Positions 54,773 through 64,000 of a DNA stretch of 64,000 nucleotides are shown here, one piece after another; positions within the stretch are counted from its first letter, which is position 1; each line of letters begins with the position of its first letter. Source of the stretch: Alkalimarinus sediminis (GTDB lineage Bacteria; Pseudomonadota; Gammaproteobacteria; Pseudomonadales; Oleiphilaceae); contig NZ_CP101527.1 of assembly GCF_026427595.1 (NCBI RefSeq), forward strand, positions 1,187,001 through 1,251,000, written 5' to 3'. Made by a program: the position numbers and the translations under genes. The notes beneath the pieces are model-generated. The model was given only the letters and a program-made list of their open reading frames with translations, was not told where the DNA came from and ran no database searches.

Positions 54773-55164
54773 CCTGTCTCTAAACCTGTTAAGGAGGAAG
54801 AGTTCCTCTTTCTCCTTAACGCTTGGGTCTACTAATCCGCAGTTCCTATTGTTTTTCCTCTTTTTATTTAAAACGACATAGTTATTTTACTGCTCAAATC
54901 GGTTTTTTGAGGTCGGTGCCGCTTGTTTGAAGCGTAGACTCTGGTGTCGTTAACAATTAGAAACACAAAGAATTATTGAAAAATCGCTGTTTATAAACAA
55001 TACTTGTTACCTAGTTGTGTCAAATCAGAAATTATTGAATAAAAGCAACTGTCTGGAATAGTTTTTTAAACTGGAAAGTACATTAGATGTTCTAACATCG
55101 AATGAACTCTGGTTTAAATGCTCTTAAATTAGTGCGAAGTGTAAAACAAGAAAGGAAAGAAGAG
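54773..55164. promoter_or_regulatory. asd-fimV spacer
   Basis: No gene is seen in this 392-bp A+T-rich stretch. It opens with a stable hairpin at 54788-54820 (listed separately). A second small hairpin, CTCAAA/TTTGAG, lies near 54900. The fimV promoter must be here, but no convincing -35/-10 pair was identified. Confidence 0.45.
54788..54820 (+). terminator. strong hairpin after asd
   Basis: GTTAAGGAG/CTCCTTAAC plus a second AAGAG/CTCTT step (one G:T between) form a 15-bp stem with a 3-nt loop, 15 bp after the asd stop. No T run follows. Confidence 0.6.
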
Positions 55165-58100
55165 ATGATGCGCAAGCTTGCGGTTGCTCTATCACTAGCC
55201 AGTGTTTTAGGTGCTGGTGTTGTTCAGGCTTTAGGACTGGGAGAGGCTTCGGTAGAATCCACCCTTAATCAACCGCTCAAAGCTGAAATTGAATTGGTTA
55301 ATATTCGAGACCTTGAAGATAATGAAATTCTTCCGGGTTTAGCATCAAGAGAAGAGTTTTTAAAAGCGGGCGTTGAAAGAATTTACTTTCTTTCAGATGT
55401 TCGGTTTGAGGTTAAACGTAACGAAAGTGGAAAAATGGTCGTTGAATTAACGACTAATAAACCTGTTCGCGAGCCATTCCTTAATTTTCTTGTTGAAGTC
55501 ATTTGGCCAAGTGGTCGATTGTTAAGAGAGTATGCGCTTCTAATCGACCCACCTATTTACGCACAAGAGCCAGTCGCTCCAGTTAGGCAAGTTGAATCTA
55601 CCCCAACTACAACGTTCAGCCAGTTACCAGAAATTGATGTTATTGACGAGACGCCTGCATCTCAGACTGTTTCCGCTCCTGCTGCTCAGCAAGCACCTGT
55701 AGCAGAGAATACACAGCAACAAGGGGATGTTTATGGCCCCACTAACAACAGCGACACAATGTGGGCGATTGCGTTAAAGGTAAGACCAGATAGTTCTGTG
55801 ACAGCACAGCAGACTATGCTGGCTATTCAAGATTTGAATCCAAACTCCTTCATAGATGGCAATATCAATAGCCTTAAAAAAGGTCAAATTCTCCGTCTAC
55901 CTAGTCTTAACGATATTAGGCAGCGCTCAAAGCGAGAGGCCGTTCGTGGTGTAATCGCTCAAAATAGGGACTTTGAAAAGCGCGCATTGAGTAAAAATGT
56001 AGTGGACGCGACCCCTGCTATTGAAGAGTCCGGGTCAGCACCAGTTTCTGCTCCTGTTAAGACAGGTGACGAGCTGAAATTAGTAGTAGCTGAAAATACA
56101 GCATCTGATAATGAAGCTGGAGCTCACGCAGGTGAGGCGGCTAGTGATGGCTCTGCTGACGCACTTAAAAATAATCTGGCGATTACGCTAGAGAAGTTAG
56201 ACCAGACCAACCTAGAGAAAGAAGAGCTCAATAGTCGCGTTAAGGATCTTGAAGAGCAGTTAGAAACATTGCAGCGACTGTTGACGTTAAAAGATGATCA
56301 GTTAGCCAATTTGCAAACTCAAATGGGGCAAGAAGAGGCGCCTGCTCAAGACGAGTTGGCTCAGGCGGCCATGGAGGGAGCAGCAACAACAGAACAAGCG
56401 CCAACTGATGCAATGGCTGCTGAAGAAGGTATGACGGATTCAGAAACTGTATCAGCAGAATCAGACTTAGCTGTACAAGATTCAGAAGTGGCCACTGATG
56501 AGATGGTCGCGACTGAAGCGGACGGTGTAGAAGAGGTAGCGCAAGCGTCTGATATGTCTGCAAGCGAAACAGCTGTTAAGTCCACAGATACTGCTAAGCC
56601 TGTAGATACTGCCAAACCCGCAGATGCAGCAACTGAGACAAAAGCTAAGTCCGCACCAATAGCCGCTACTGAGCCTGCTAAAGAGGATCTGTCAGTACAA
56701 TCTATTGTTGATATGATTATGAAGAACCCTATGTATCAACTGGTAGCAGGCGGTGTTGTTATACTGCTTCTCTTGATTGTATGGGGACTATCTCGTCGAA
56801 ATGCTCAAAAAGAGCAGGAGTTTTTCGAGACTAGAAATGAAGATGGTGAAGAGCCTGGTGATATTTTTGATGTAGAGCAGGCAGAAGGTGGTGAAGCTTC
56901 TGATGATACTATCGTTGCAGCTGAAGACCACGCTACTGAAGACGATACTGAGCTAACTTCTCAGCCTGAAACAGAAGATGTAATTGCTGAAGCCGATATC
57001 TACATTGCTTACGGTCGTTTGGATCAAGCGGCTCAGTTGCTAGAAAATGCTATTTCGTCTGAGCCTCAACGTACTGATACCCGGTTGAAGCTGCTTGAAG
57101 TCTATGCTGAATCAAATGAAATTGAGTCATTTGATAAGCAGTATAATGAAGTTCAGGCGTTAAATGATGATTATGCCTTAGAGCAAGCAAATGAGATAAA
57201 GAGCCGTTTATCTGAATCAGATGATATGGTCTCTATCGATGATCTTGAGAGTCAGCTTTTGGCAGGCGACTCGGAGCCAGCATTGGGCGAACCTGAGCCG
57301 ATATTAGACGAATCTGAGCAGGTAGCGGAAGAGCCAGAAGACAAAAAAGATGAAATTATTACCATAGACTATGAGCCAACAACAGTTCCTACTAGCCAGG
57401 CAGAAGAGTCTAATGTTGATGATTTAAATATAGATGAAGAGCTAAGCAGTCTTGAGTCGGACCTTGCCGCTGACGGTGTTGATCAGAGCGCCATCGAAGC
57501 AGAGGACGATAATCTGGATATCGACTTTGATATTAATGAAATTGACCTCGAGTTGGATGAGTCAGCGACAGATGAGCCAGAATCTATTGAGTTCAATCTT
57601 GAGTCAGAAACAGTTGATACACTAGAGGCTGCTGATTCAGCTCTCGAAGACGAAATGGATTTAGATTTAGGTATCGATGAACCAGAACAAGATACAACTG
57701 AGAAAGAGAGTGATGCTGGTGAAGCAGATCTTGAGTTAGATGATCTCGCGCTAAGCGAGGAGTTTGCAAATCTTGATGCTGATGAAGCAGGCTCTGACCT
57801 AACAGACATTGATGCAGAGTTGACAGATATTGATAGTGATCTGGCTGATATTGATAGCGAACTTTCTGATCTTGATAGTGAGTTAGATGAAATCGCTTTA
57901 GATCTTGATGCTAAGTCTGAAGAAACTGAGGCGAGCCAGATAAGTGAAGAGTTGTCAGGTGATGAATTAGAAGGCGAATTAAATCTTGATGACCTGGATC
58001 TTGAGTTAGATAAGATTGACTCAGAATTAGATGGTAACTTTGATCTTGATGACAGTTTAGAGTTAGGTGAATCTCTACCTGAAGAAGACAGCAGTGAGCT

Positions 58101-58596
58101 TTTAAGCTCAGATGCGGCGGTTGAGGAACTAGAAGAGATTGCTGAAACGTTATCAGCAGATGTTGTTGAGCCAACTGAAAACGCTGATGAGCCTGCGTTT
58201 GAGACAGATGAATTGTCAGTGGCAGAAGATTTAGACGATCAGTCGGGAGAGAGCTTAGAGCTTGATGAAAATCTCGAAGCAGAGCTCGATGGGGCAGTAG
58301 AGACAGAAAGTACTTCTAATGAGATCGAAGATGATGGCTTGGACATTGATGACAGCATACTTGACCTAAAAGAAAGCGTTGCTGATGAGAGTGGCTTTGA
58401 ATCTGACATCTCTGATGATGACGACTTTGATTTCCTCGAAGGCACTGATGAGGCCGCCACTAAGCTTGATTTAGCACGTGCCTATATTGATATGGGTGAT
58501 GGTGATGGTGCTAAGGATATATTAGAAGAAGTCGCGTTGGAGGGGAGTGAAGCGCAAAAACAAGAAGCTCAAGATCTTCTTAAAACGTTGGACTAA
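55165..58596 (+). CDS. fimV: FimV pilus-assembly/polarity hub protein
   Basis: An 1143-aa protein that helps to place type IV pilus and chemosensory proteins at the cell pole. Signal peptide MMRKLAVALSLASVLGAGVVQA is followed by the FimV N-terminal domain (LGLGEASVESTLNQPLKAEIELV). A LysM-like region is at about 190-250 (DTMWAIALKVRP, LKKGQILRLPS). A coiled coil is at about 335-385 and a transmembrane helix at about 525-543. The cytoplasmic part is extremely acidic, carries a TPR-like segment (YIAYGRLDQAAQLLENAIS) and ends in the conserved FimV C-terminal domain (KLDLARAYIDMGDGDGAKDILEEV). ATG 55165 is preferred over ATG 55102 because AGGAA lies seven bases upstream and gives the signal peptide. 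Heptad repeats are described in the findings. Confidence 0.93.
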   Translation: MMRKLAVALSLASVLGAGVVQALGLGEASVESTLNQPLKAEIELVNIRDLEDNEILPGLASREEFLKAGVERIYFLSDVRFEVKRNESGKMVVELTTNKPVREPFLNFLVEVIWPSGRLLREYALLIDPPIYAQEPVAPVRQVESTPTTTFSQLPEIDVIDETPASQTVSAPAAQQAPVAENTQQQGDVYGPTNNSDTMWAIALKVRPDSSVTAQQTMLAIQDLNPNSFIDGNINSLKKGQILRLPSLNDIRQRSKREAVRGVIAQNRDFEKRALSKNVVDATPAIEESGSAPVSAPVKTGDELKLVVAENTASDNEAGAHAGEAASDGSADALKNNLAITLEKLDQTNLEKEELNSRVKDLEEQLETLQRLLTLKDDQLANLQTQMGQEEAPAQDELAQAAMEGAATTEQAPTDAMAAEEGMTDSETVSAESDLAVQDSEVATDEMVATEADGVEEVAQASDMSASETAVKSTDTAKPVDTAKPADAATETKAKSAPIAATEPAKEDLSVQSIVDMIMKNPMYQLVAGGVVILLLLIVWGLSRRNAQKEQEFFETRNEDGEEPGDIFDVEQAEGGEASDDTIVAAEDHATEDDTELTSQPETEDVIAEADIYIAYGRLDQAAQLLENAISSEPQRTDTRLKLLEVYAESNEIESFDKQYNEVQALNDDYALEQANEIKSRLSESDDMVSIDDLESQLLAGDSEPALGEPEPILDESEQVAEEPEDKKDEIITIDYEPTTVPTSQAEESNVDDLNIDEELSSLESDLAADGVDQSAIEAEDDNLDIDFDINEIDLELDESATDEPESIEFNLESETVDTLEAADSALEDEMDLDLGIDEPEQDTTEKESDAGEADLELDDLALSEEFANLDADEAGSDLTDIDAELTDIDSDLADIDSELSDLDSELDEIALDLDAKSEETEASQISEELSGDELEGELNLDDLDLELDKIDSELDGNFDLDDSLELGESLPEEDSSELLSSDAAVEELEEIAETLSADVVEPTENADEPAFETDELSVAEDLDDQSGESLELDENLEAELDGAVETESTSNEIEDDGLDIDDSILDLKESVADESGFESDISDDDDFDFLEGTDEAATKLDLARAYIDMGDGDGAKDILEEVALEGSEAQKQEAQDLLKTLD

Positions 58597-58610
58597 TATT
58601 TCAAAAAAGG

Positions 58611-58657
58611 TAATCTATACCGACTAGGGTAAACCTACCATAATAAGGTATAGATTA
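58611..58657 (+). promoter_or_regulatory. nested inverted repeat upstream of truA
   Basis: TAATCTATACC pairs exactly with GGTATAGATTA (11 bp). The 25-nt loop contains a second small hairpin, TAGG/CCTA. The outer arm ends five bases before the truA ATG, where the ribosome binds, and no T run is present, so a translation effect is more likely than termination. Confidence 0.5.
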
Positions 58658-58662
58658 ACTTC

Positions 58663-59520
58663 ATGAGTTCAGTAAAATCAGACACGCCCGGAACCTTAAT
58701 TGGCTCTGGGCGTGTTGCGTTAGTGCTTGAGTATAATGGCGGCCGTTATCACGGTTGGCAATCGCAGAAGTCAGGCCTCCCCACCGTTCAACAAAATCTA
58801 GAAATAGCGCTATCAAAAGTTGCCAATCATCCTGTTGAGGTTGTTTGTGCAGGCCGCACTGATGCTGGAGTACATGCGTCCCATCAGGTGATTCATTTTG
58901 AAACATCGGCGTTGCGTTCCCAGCGGTCATGGGTGATGGGTGCAAATGCTAATCTACCAAGTGACATTTCCGTACATTGGGTTGGTAATGTAGACGAGTC
59001 CTTTCATGCTCGGTTTTCAGCAAAAAATCGTCGCTATCGATATGTAATTTATAATAACCCCATAAGGCCTGCACTCTATAACAAAGAAGTTACCTGGAAC
59101 TACCGGCCGCTAGACGAAAAGAAGATGGCTTTTGCAGCACAATGCTTGATTGGAGAGCATGATTTCTCATCTTTTCGTGCAGCAGGTTGCCAAGCGAAGT
59201 CTCCTGTGCGTACAGTACAGTTTCTGGAGGTTAAACGTTTTAGTGACTTTATCATTATTGATATTCAGGCAAATGCGTTTCTTCACCATATGGTCAGAAA
59301 TATTGCGGGTGTTCTAATGGCTATAGGCAGTGGCACCATGCCTGAAACTTGGGCAGAAGAAGTGTTGCATGCCAAAGATAGGTCGCTAGGCGGTGTAACA
59401 GCGCCACCATTCGGGCTTTATTTCATTCATGTCGGTTATGAAAGTGGCGAGATCCCAATGGTTGAGCTAGGGCCGTCATTTATCAAGCCTTACTATGTTT
59501 TATCAAACTCTTCAGTGTAA
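58663..59520 (+). CDS. truA: tRNA pseudouridine synthase A
   Basis: A 285-aa enzyme that makes pseudouridine at positions 38-40 of the anticodon arm of many tRNAs. The active-site aspartate is Asp67 in CAGRTDAGVHA. Other motifs are EYNGGRYHGWQ, RFSAKNRRYRYVI, DFSSFRAAGCQAKSP and FLHHMVRNIAGVLM. Length agrees with the family. It follows fimV by 66 bp, as in Pseudomonas. It lacks a strong Shine-Dalgarno site near ATG 58663, and the preceding inverted repeat may influence initiation. Confidence 0.95.
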   Translation: MSSVKSDTPGTLIGSGRVALVLEYNGGRYHGWQSQKSGLPTVQQNLEIALSKVANHPVEVVCAGRTDAGVHASHQVIHFETSALRSQRSWVMGANANLPSDISVHWVGNVDESFHARFSAKNRRYRYVIYNNPIRPALYNKEVTWNYRPLDEKKMAFAAQCLIGEHDFSSFRAAGCQAKSPVRTVQFLEVKRFSDFIIIDIQANAFLHHMVRNIAGVLMAIGSGTMPETWAEEVLHAKDRSLGGVTAPPFGLYFIHVGYESGEIPMVELGPSFIKPYYVLSNSSV

Positions 59521-59630
59521 TAAAGCAGGGTGTGCGCGGATTAACAGTCGATTTCATTGCGCTGTAGAGCGATAGTGTGGCGGGGTGTTGTTGAATTGCA
59601 GTGTAGAAATATTGAATAGACATGTTGTTT

Positions 59631-59682
59631 GAAATTAGAGCTTGAAATTAGAGCTAGGAATTAGAATTAGGAATTAGAGTTT
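59631..59682. repeat. 13-bp tandem repeat before trpF
   Basis: Four contiguous units of a 13-bp sequence (GAAATTAGAGCTT and three variants, such as GGAATTAGAATTA) lie just before the trpF ribosome site GGGAAG. Confidence 0.88.
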
Positions 59683-59693
59683 GGAAAGGGAAG

Positions 59694-60326
59694 ATGATAC
59701 GAACACGGGTTAAAATTTGTGGTATTACACGGCTTGGTGATGGTATTGCCGCCGCAGAAGCTGGAGCAGATGCGTTAGGCTTTGTTTTTTTCGAGAAAAG
59801 CGCTAGGTATGTTAGCATAGAAAAGGCTGCTGAAATCTGCCGACAAATACCGCCTTTTGTCACTAAAGTTGCCCTCTTTGTAGATGCGAGTGAAGAGGAG
59901 GTAAGGAAGGTTGTCGATCGTGTTGATATCGATCTATTGCAGTTTCACGGAGATGAAAGCCCTGATTTTTGCCAGAACTTTAACCTACCTTATATAAAAG
60001 CGATTCGTGCCAAGAATAGAGAAAGTATCATCGAGGCAATTGATGCTCACTCTTCTGCGATAGGGGTGCTAATAGACAGCTATGTACCGGGTGTGCCAGG
60101 TGGAACAGGCAGTACTTTTGACTGGTCGTTAGTGCCTGTTGAACACAGATCAAAAATTATATTGGCAGGTGGATTAGATTCAGACAACGTAGCGGATGCA
60201 ATTGTAAATATCAGGCCATACGCAGTTGATATTAGTGGCGGGGTTGAATGCCGTAAAGGCATTAAAGATAGTGATAAGATTTATAAATTTATGAAAGAGG
60301 TGGCAAGTGCCGACAAAATATACTGA
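59694..60326 (+). CDS. trpF: phosphoribosylanthranilate isomerase
   Basis: A 210-aa TIM-barrel enzyme of tryptophan synthesis. Family motifs are [11 protein letters not shown] (catalytic Cys), [32 protein letters not shown] and [11 protein letters not shown], with DISGGVE at the end. Length agrees with the family. It overlaps the start of trpB by 20 bp, indicating translational coupling. It begins the trpF-trpB-trpA unit, which continues with accD and folC. No leader peptide or attenuator was recognised upstream; instead the gap holds the 13-bp tandem repeat. Confidence 0.95.
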   Translation: MIRTRVKICGITRLGDGIAAAEAGADALGFVFFEKSARYVSIEKAAEICRQIPPFVTKVALFVDASEEEVRKVVDRVDIDLLQFHGDESPDFCQNFNLPYIKAIRAKNRESIIEAIDAHSSAIGVLIDSYVPGVPGGTGSTFDWSLVPVEHRSKIILAGGLDSDNVADAIVNIRPYAVDISGGVECRKGIKDSDKIYKFMKEVASADKIY

Positions 60327-61527
60327 TGATATGCTCCAAAATATACCGGATGCTACGGGTCATTTTGGAGAGTTTGGTGGGCGGTTTGTATCAGAAACGT
60401 TAATGCCTTCTCTACTTCAGCTCGAAGAGCAATACAATAATTTAAAGAATGATCCCGAATTTCAAGAAGAGTTTTACCGTGACTTGGCTGACTATGTTGG
60501 CCGACCATCACCGCTATATTTTGCCAAAAGGCTGACTGATCATGCTGGTGGTGCCAAAATCTATCTCAAGCGTGAAGATTTGAATCATACTGGTGCTCAC
60601 AAGGTTAATAACACAATCGGTCAGGCATTGTTGGCTAAACACTTGGGTAAGCCACGAATAATTGCAGAAACCGGCGCAGGACAGCACGGAGTTGCTACGG
60701 CGACTGTGGCAGCGAGACTAGGCCTGGAATGTACCGTTTTTATGGGGGCAGAGGATGTTCAGCGTCAAGCTCAGAACGTCTATCGTATGAAATTGTTGGG
60801 TGCAACCGTGGTACCTGTAGAGAGTGGAACTCGCACCCTGAAAGACGCTATGAACGAGGCGATGCGTGACTGGGTTACTAATGTAGATAATACCTTTTAT
60901 ATTATCGGTACCGTTGCTGGGCCGCACCCATACCCTATGTTAGTGAGGGATTTTCAAACCGTCATCGGCAAAGAAGCCAAGCAGCAGTGCATGGATAAAG
61001 AAGGTCGCCTGCCTGATGCCTTGGTGGCATGTGTTGGTGGCGGCTCTAACGCCATTGGCTTGTTCTACCCATTTATTGGTGATGAGTCAGTCAAAATGTA
61101 CGGTGTAGAGGCGGCAGGTCATGGTCTTGAGACAGGTGAGCATGCTGCGCCACTATGTGCGGGTGAGCCTGGTGTACTTCATGGCAATCGAACCTATCTG
61201 ATGTCTGATAAGAGTGGTCAAATTAGTGCTACTCACTCTGTATCTGCTGGTCTTGATTATCCTGGCGTTGGCCCAGAGCACAGTTGGTTAAAAGACGAGG
61301 GGCGTGCAGAGTACGTTGCGGTCACTGATGATGAAGCGCTAGACGCATTTCGTACTCTGACCAGAGTAGAGGGTATCATACCGGCGCTAGAGTCCAGTCA
61401 TGCCATTGCATACGCAATAAAACTTGCTAAGCAGATGGACAAAGATCAGATCATCGTTGTAAACCTTTCGGGTCGTGGTGATAAAGATATGCATACGATT
61501 GCTGGTATCGACGGCATAACCGTATAG
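60307..61527 (+). CDS. trpB: tryptophan synthase beta chain
   Basis: A 406-aa PLP enzyme that makes tryptophan from indole and serine. The Schiff-base lysine is Lys99 in GAHKVNN. Other motifs are [35 protein letters not shown], the tetraglycine GGGSNAIG phosphate loop and GRGDKDMHT at the C-terminus. GTG 60307 has GAGGTGG just before it and overlaps trpF; ATG 60331 is a possible shorter start. trpA follows 21 bp later. It forms the alpha2-beta2 complex with TrpA. Confidence 0.96.
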   Translation: MPTKYTDDMLQNIPDATGHFGEFGGRFVSETLMPSLLQLEEQYNNLKNDPEFQEEFYRDLADYVGRPSPLYFAKRLTDHAGGAKIYLKREDLNHTGAHKVNNTIGQALLAKHLGKPRIIAETGAGQHGVATATVAARLGLECTVFMGAEDVQRQAQNVYRMKLLGATVVPVESGTRTLKDAMNEAMRDWVTNVDNTFYIIGTVAGPHPYPMLVRDFQTVIGKEAKQQCMDKEGRLPDALVACVGGGSNAIGLFYPFIGDESVKMYGVEAAGHGLETGEHAAPLCAGEPGVLHGNRTYLMSDKSGQISATHSVSAGLDYPGVGPEHSWLKDEGRAEYVAVTDDEALDAFRTLTRVEGIIPALESSHAIAYAIKLAKQMDKDQIIVVNLSGRGDKDMHTIAGIDGITV

Positions 61528-61548
61528 TTAGTATTGAGGATTTATTAA

Positions 61549-62352
61549 ATGAGTCGCATTAAAGCGGTTATGTCACAGCTAAAAAGTGACAGTAAAAGTG
61601 CACTAATACCCTACATTACTGGAGGCGATCCAGAGCCAGGCCTAACGGTTGAGTTGATGCATGAGCTAGTCTCAGCAGGTGCCGATATTATTGAATTGGG
61701 TATTCCGTTCTCTGACCCCATGGCAGATGGACCCGTAATTCAATTGGCCTGCGAAAGGGCGCTCGAACACAATGTATCTCTGGAAGATGTTCTATCAATG
61801 GTATCTACTTTCCGCCAGACAGATAGCAATACTCCTGTGGTGTTGATGGGTTACTTGAACCCTGTTGTAACAATGGGTTATAGCCAGTTTGCCAGCAAGG
61901 CTGCAGAGGCGGGCGTTGATGGCGTTTTGGTGGTCGACCTGCCACCAGAGGAAGGTGGAAAGCTATTGGCTGAGATGAAAAAACATGACCTTGACTCAGT
62001 CTATCTGATTGCCCCAACGACCACAGAAGATCGAATTGAAGCGATCTGTGAGGCGAGCTCAGGCTACGTCTACTATGTTTCGGTAAAAGGTGTAACAGGT
62101 TCTGCTAGCCTTGATGTGGATAGTGTTGCAGAAAAACTGGCTGTCATACGTGGTAAAAGCGATATTCCAGTGGGTGTTGGTTTTGGTATTAAAGACGCTG
62201 AGTCTGCAGCCGCTGTTGCAAAAGTTGCGGATGGCGTAATTGTGGGGAGTGTCTTAGTGAACACAATTGCTGCCAATATTAATGACCATGAGGCTATTAA
62301 GTCCAAAATTTACCAAATAATGTCATCGATGCGCCAGGCGATGGATGCTTAA
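61549..62352 (+). CDS. trpA: tryptophan synthase alpha chain
   Basis: A 267-aa TIM-barrel protein that cleaves indole-3-glycerol phosphate and channels indole to TrpB. Catalytic Glu and Asp are in [19 protein letters not shown]. Further motifs are [36 protein letters not shown] and [11 protein letters not shown]. Length agrees with the family. It starts 21 bp after trpB with a GAGGA site. accD follows 56 bp later, an order also known from other gammaproteobacteria. trpEGDC are not in the window. Confidence 0.97.
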   Translation: MSRIKAVMSQLKSDSKSALIPYITGGDPEPGLTVELMHELVSAGADIIELGIPFSDPMADGPVIQLACERALEHNVSLEDVLSMVSTFRQTDSNTPVVLMGYLNPVVTMGYSQFASKAAEAGVDGVLVVDLPPEEGGKLLAEMKKHDLDSVYLIAPTTTEDRIEAICEASSGYVYYVSVKGVTGSASLDVDSVAEKLAVIRGKSDIPVGVGFGIKDAESAAAVAKVADGVIVGSVLVNTIAANINDHEAIKSKIYQIMSSMRQAMDA

Positions 62353-62408
62353 ACAATCGCTATTTGCAATAGTGAGAACGGTAGACGGTCTTGAAAAAGG
62401 AGTAGGTG

Positions 62409-63293
62409 GTGAGCAGTTGGCTTGATAAAATTGTACCTAGTGTTATTCGGTCTGAGCCCTCACAAAAAAGCACTGTGCCCGAGGGGTTGTGGAAAAAATG
62501 TCCCAAATGCGAAAGTGTTTTATATAGGCCAGAACTAGAGAAAAATCTTGAGGTCTGCCCTAAGTGTCAGCATCACATGCGCTTAACTGCTCGCAAAAGA
62601 ATCGACATATTTCTTGATCCTGAAGACCGTGAAGAGATTGCTCCAGACCTTGCGCCAAACGACCGACTTAAGTTTAAAGATAGTAAAAAATATAAAGATC
62701 GACTGTTAGCAAATCAGAAAGCAACGGGCGAGAAGGATGCTTTGGTCTGTTTTAAAGGTAAAGTATCGCAGATCCCAATGGTGGTGGTTGCCTTTGAGTT
62801 TAAATTTTTGGGTGGCTCGATGGGCGCAGTGGTGGGTGAGAAATTTACCAGAGCCGCTAATATCGCCATGGCGCAAGGTATTCCACTTGTCTGTTTTAGT
62901 GCGAGTGGTGGTGCGAGAATGCAGGAAGCACTCACGTCATTAATGCAAATGGCCAAAACTTCTGCAGTTTTAGAAAGAATGAAAACAAAGGGCATACCCT
63001 TTATTTCAGTCATGACCGACCCAGTATTTGGTGGCGTATCTGCAAGTCTTGCTATGTTGGGGGATGTAAATGTTTCTGAACCTAATGCACTCATCGGCTT
63101 CGCCGGGCCTAGGGTTATAGAGCAAACAGTAAGAGAGAAGCTTCCGGAAGGTTTTCAGCGAAGTGAGTTTTTATTAGAGCATGGGGTGATTGATATGATC
63201 GTATCCCGCCACCAGATGAGAGCTCGCCTTGCTTCAGTACTGGCCAAGTTAACCGGACGAGCACACCCAGAAGATAGTGATGATAATGAGTAA
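62409..63293 (+). CDS. accD: acetyl-CoA carboxylase carboxyltransferase subunit beta
   Basis: A 294-aa subunit that, with AccA, transfers the carboxyl group to acetyl-CoA to give malonyl-CoA, the first committed step of fatty-acid synthesis. The N-terminal zinc ribbon CPKC...CPKC is present, then the crotonase-fold carboxyltransferase domain with [28 protein letters not shown] and [11 protein letters not shown]. The start is GTG; GTG 62409 has GGAG six bases upstream and gives the usual MSxWLDKI beginning, while GTG 62406 adds one residue. The last eight bases overlap folC, as ATG-AGTAA, so translational coupling is likely. Confidence 0.96.
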   Translation: MSSWLDKIVPSVIRSEPSQKSTVPEGLWKKCPKCESVLYRPELEKNLEVCPKCQHHMRLTARKRIDIFLDPEDREEIAPDLAPNDRLKFKDSKKYKDRLLANQKATGEKDALVCFKGKVSQIPMVVVAFEFKFLGGSMGAVVGEKFTRAANIAMAQGIPLVCFSASGGARMQEALTSLMQMAKTSAVLERMKTKGIPFISVMTDPVFGGVSASLAMLGDVNVSEPNALIGFAGPRVIEQTVREKLPEGFQRSEFLLEHGVIDMIVSRHQMRARLASVLAKLTGRAHPEDSDDNE

Positions 63294-64000
63294 TCAATAT
63301 CAGACAGAGCTTGACTCATGGCTTAACCGAATAGAGCAAAATCACCCCTCTGAGATTGAGATGGGGCTAGATAGAACGCTCACCGTCTACTCTAAACTCA
63401 GAAAAAAACGATTGGCAAAACGCATTGTTGTAGTCGCAGGTACCAATGGCAAAGGCTCGACTATTGCAGCGATGGAGCGATTGTTGTTAGATGCAGGTCA
63501 GCGGGTGGGTGTTTATACCTCCCCCCATATTAAGGCATATAACGAGCGTGTACGCATTGATGGTGAGCTTATTGATAATAAGCGCCTCGTTGATAGCTTT
63601 AATGAAGTAGAGCAGGCTCGAGGTGGTACGCCTTTGACCTATTTCGAATTCGGAACCCTTAGTGCTCTCTGCTGTTTTCAAAAAGAAGATCTCGATGTTG
63701 TGCTCCTTGAGGTAGGGCTAGGAGGGCGACTCGATGCCGTTAATATCGTCGACGCAGACCTATCGATCATCACCTCAGTCGATATTGATCATATTGAGTG
63801 GCTTGGTGATAATCGAGAAAGCATCGGCTTTGAAAAAGCGGGTATTTTCCGCCAAGGTGTGCCTGCTATCTATGGTGAGGGCAACCCACCCCACAGTGTT
63901 ATTCAACAAGCTAACGCCCAACAGATCAATCTGCTCACCTATCAGCAGCATTTTGGCATGGGGGCGCAAGAGAACAATAGCAGTAACCAATATGACTGGC
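63286..64000 (+). CDS. folC: dihydrofolate/folylpolyglutamate synthase (3' end cut by window)
   Basis: The open frame starts at ATG 63286, inside the last codons of accD, and runs off the right edge with 238 codons. It adds glutamate to dihydropteroate and tetrahydrofolates. The ATP loop VAGTNGKGS, the [16 protein letters not shown] stretch, the [13 protein letters not shown] motif and the [11 protein letters not shown] motif are intact. The 8-bp overlap with accD suggests translational coupling. It ends the trpFBA-accD-folC run seen here; in Pseudomonas the order continues to dedD, cvpA and purF, outside this window. pabB elsewhere in the window serves the same folate pathway. Confidence 0.95.
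   Translation, partial: MSNQYQTELDSWLNRIEQNHPSEIEMGLDRTLTVYSKLRKKRLAKRIVVVAGTNGKGSTIAAMERLLLDAGQRVGVYTSPHIKAYNERVRIDGELIDNKRLVDSFNEVEQARGGTPLTYFEFGTLSALCCFQKEDLDVVLLEVGLGGRLDAVNIVDADLSIITSVDIDHIEWLGDNRESIGFEKAGIFRQGVPAIYGEGNPPHSVIQQANAQQINLLTYQQHFGMGAQENNSSNQYDW

Noticed and set aside
56240-58460. Several minus-strand Ser-rich frames opposite fimV
   Set aside because: They mirror the Asp/Glu/Leu-rich acidic region on the plus strand and are shadows.
60307-60331. trpF-trpB overlap as a possible frameshift or fusion
   Set aside because: Both genes have intact ends and a good ribosome site; a 20-bp overlap is normal for this operon.

Overview
The window reads as chromosomal DNA of a moderately A+T-rich marine gammaproteobacterium from the Oceanospirillales/Pseudomonadales neighbourhood (Oleiphilus- or Marinobacter-like; a guess from gene content, since no rRNA or tRNA is present). 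Gene blocks match the order known from Pseudomonas: holB-pilZ-tatD, prmB-aroC-MFS and leuCDB-asd-fimV-truA-trpF-accD-folC. Lipid and carbon-storage genes are prominent: an alpha/beta lipase, fadD, a KAS III of the beta-oxidation-shunt type, two patatins, mlaA, a phasin and PHA synthase.

Layout. 1-9.1 kb: partial lipase (minus), fadD, the RNA helicase hrpA, a FabH-like synthase and mlaA. 9.3-16.3 kb: a patatin, gspA-gspB (type II secretion accessory pair) and dinG. 16.7-22.4 kb: a MalT-type LuxR regulator, then a sulfur block (TSUP permease, cysB, Fe-S type cysH). 22.6-24.7 kb: thrH and pabB, convergent. 24.9-34.1 kb: an accessory envelope-protein island with a small secreted protein of unknown function, three almost identical tandem copies of a FilA/DUF6160-like secreted protein, a diverged fourth copy, a large lipoprotein and an opposite-strand exported protein. 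34.4-49.1 kb: DUF58-tgpA, holB-pilZ-tatD, a hydrolase/DUF4892-OmpA/patatin trio, prmB-aroC-MFS, and phasin plus phaC. 49.3-64 kb: a LysR regulator divergent from leuCDB, then asd, fimV, truA, trpFBA, accD and the start of folC.

The most unusual part is the island. Each of the three tandem copies is preceded by a TGTGA-N6-TCACG palindrome (CRP/Vfr type) exactly 37 bp from a TAGAAT/TAGACT -10 element. This is class II activator geometry and implies cAMP-controlled, high-level expression of a major exported protein. The copies share a strong terminator, use codons typical of highly expressed genes, and are separated by 8-bp minisatellites of different length, all signs of recent unequal exchange. 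The neighbouring lipoprotein gene carries a run of nine G residues in its coding sequence, and a decayed methyltransferase fragment lies beside it.

Short tandem repeats also sit upstream of pilZ (17 bp), upstream of trpF (13 bp) and at the pabB end (7 bp), so intergenic minisatellites look like a general trait of this genome. All functions are read from sequence motifs and remembered families; no database search was run.
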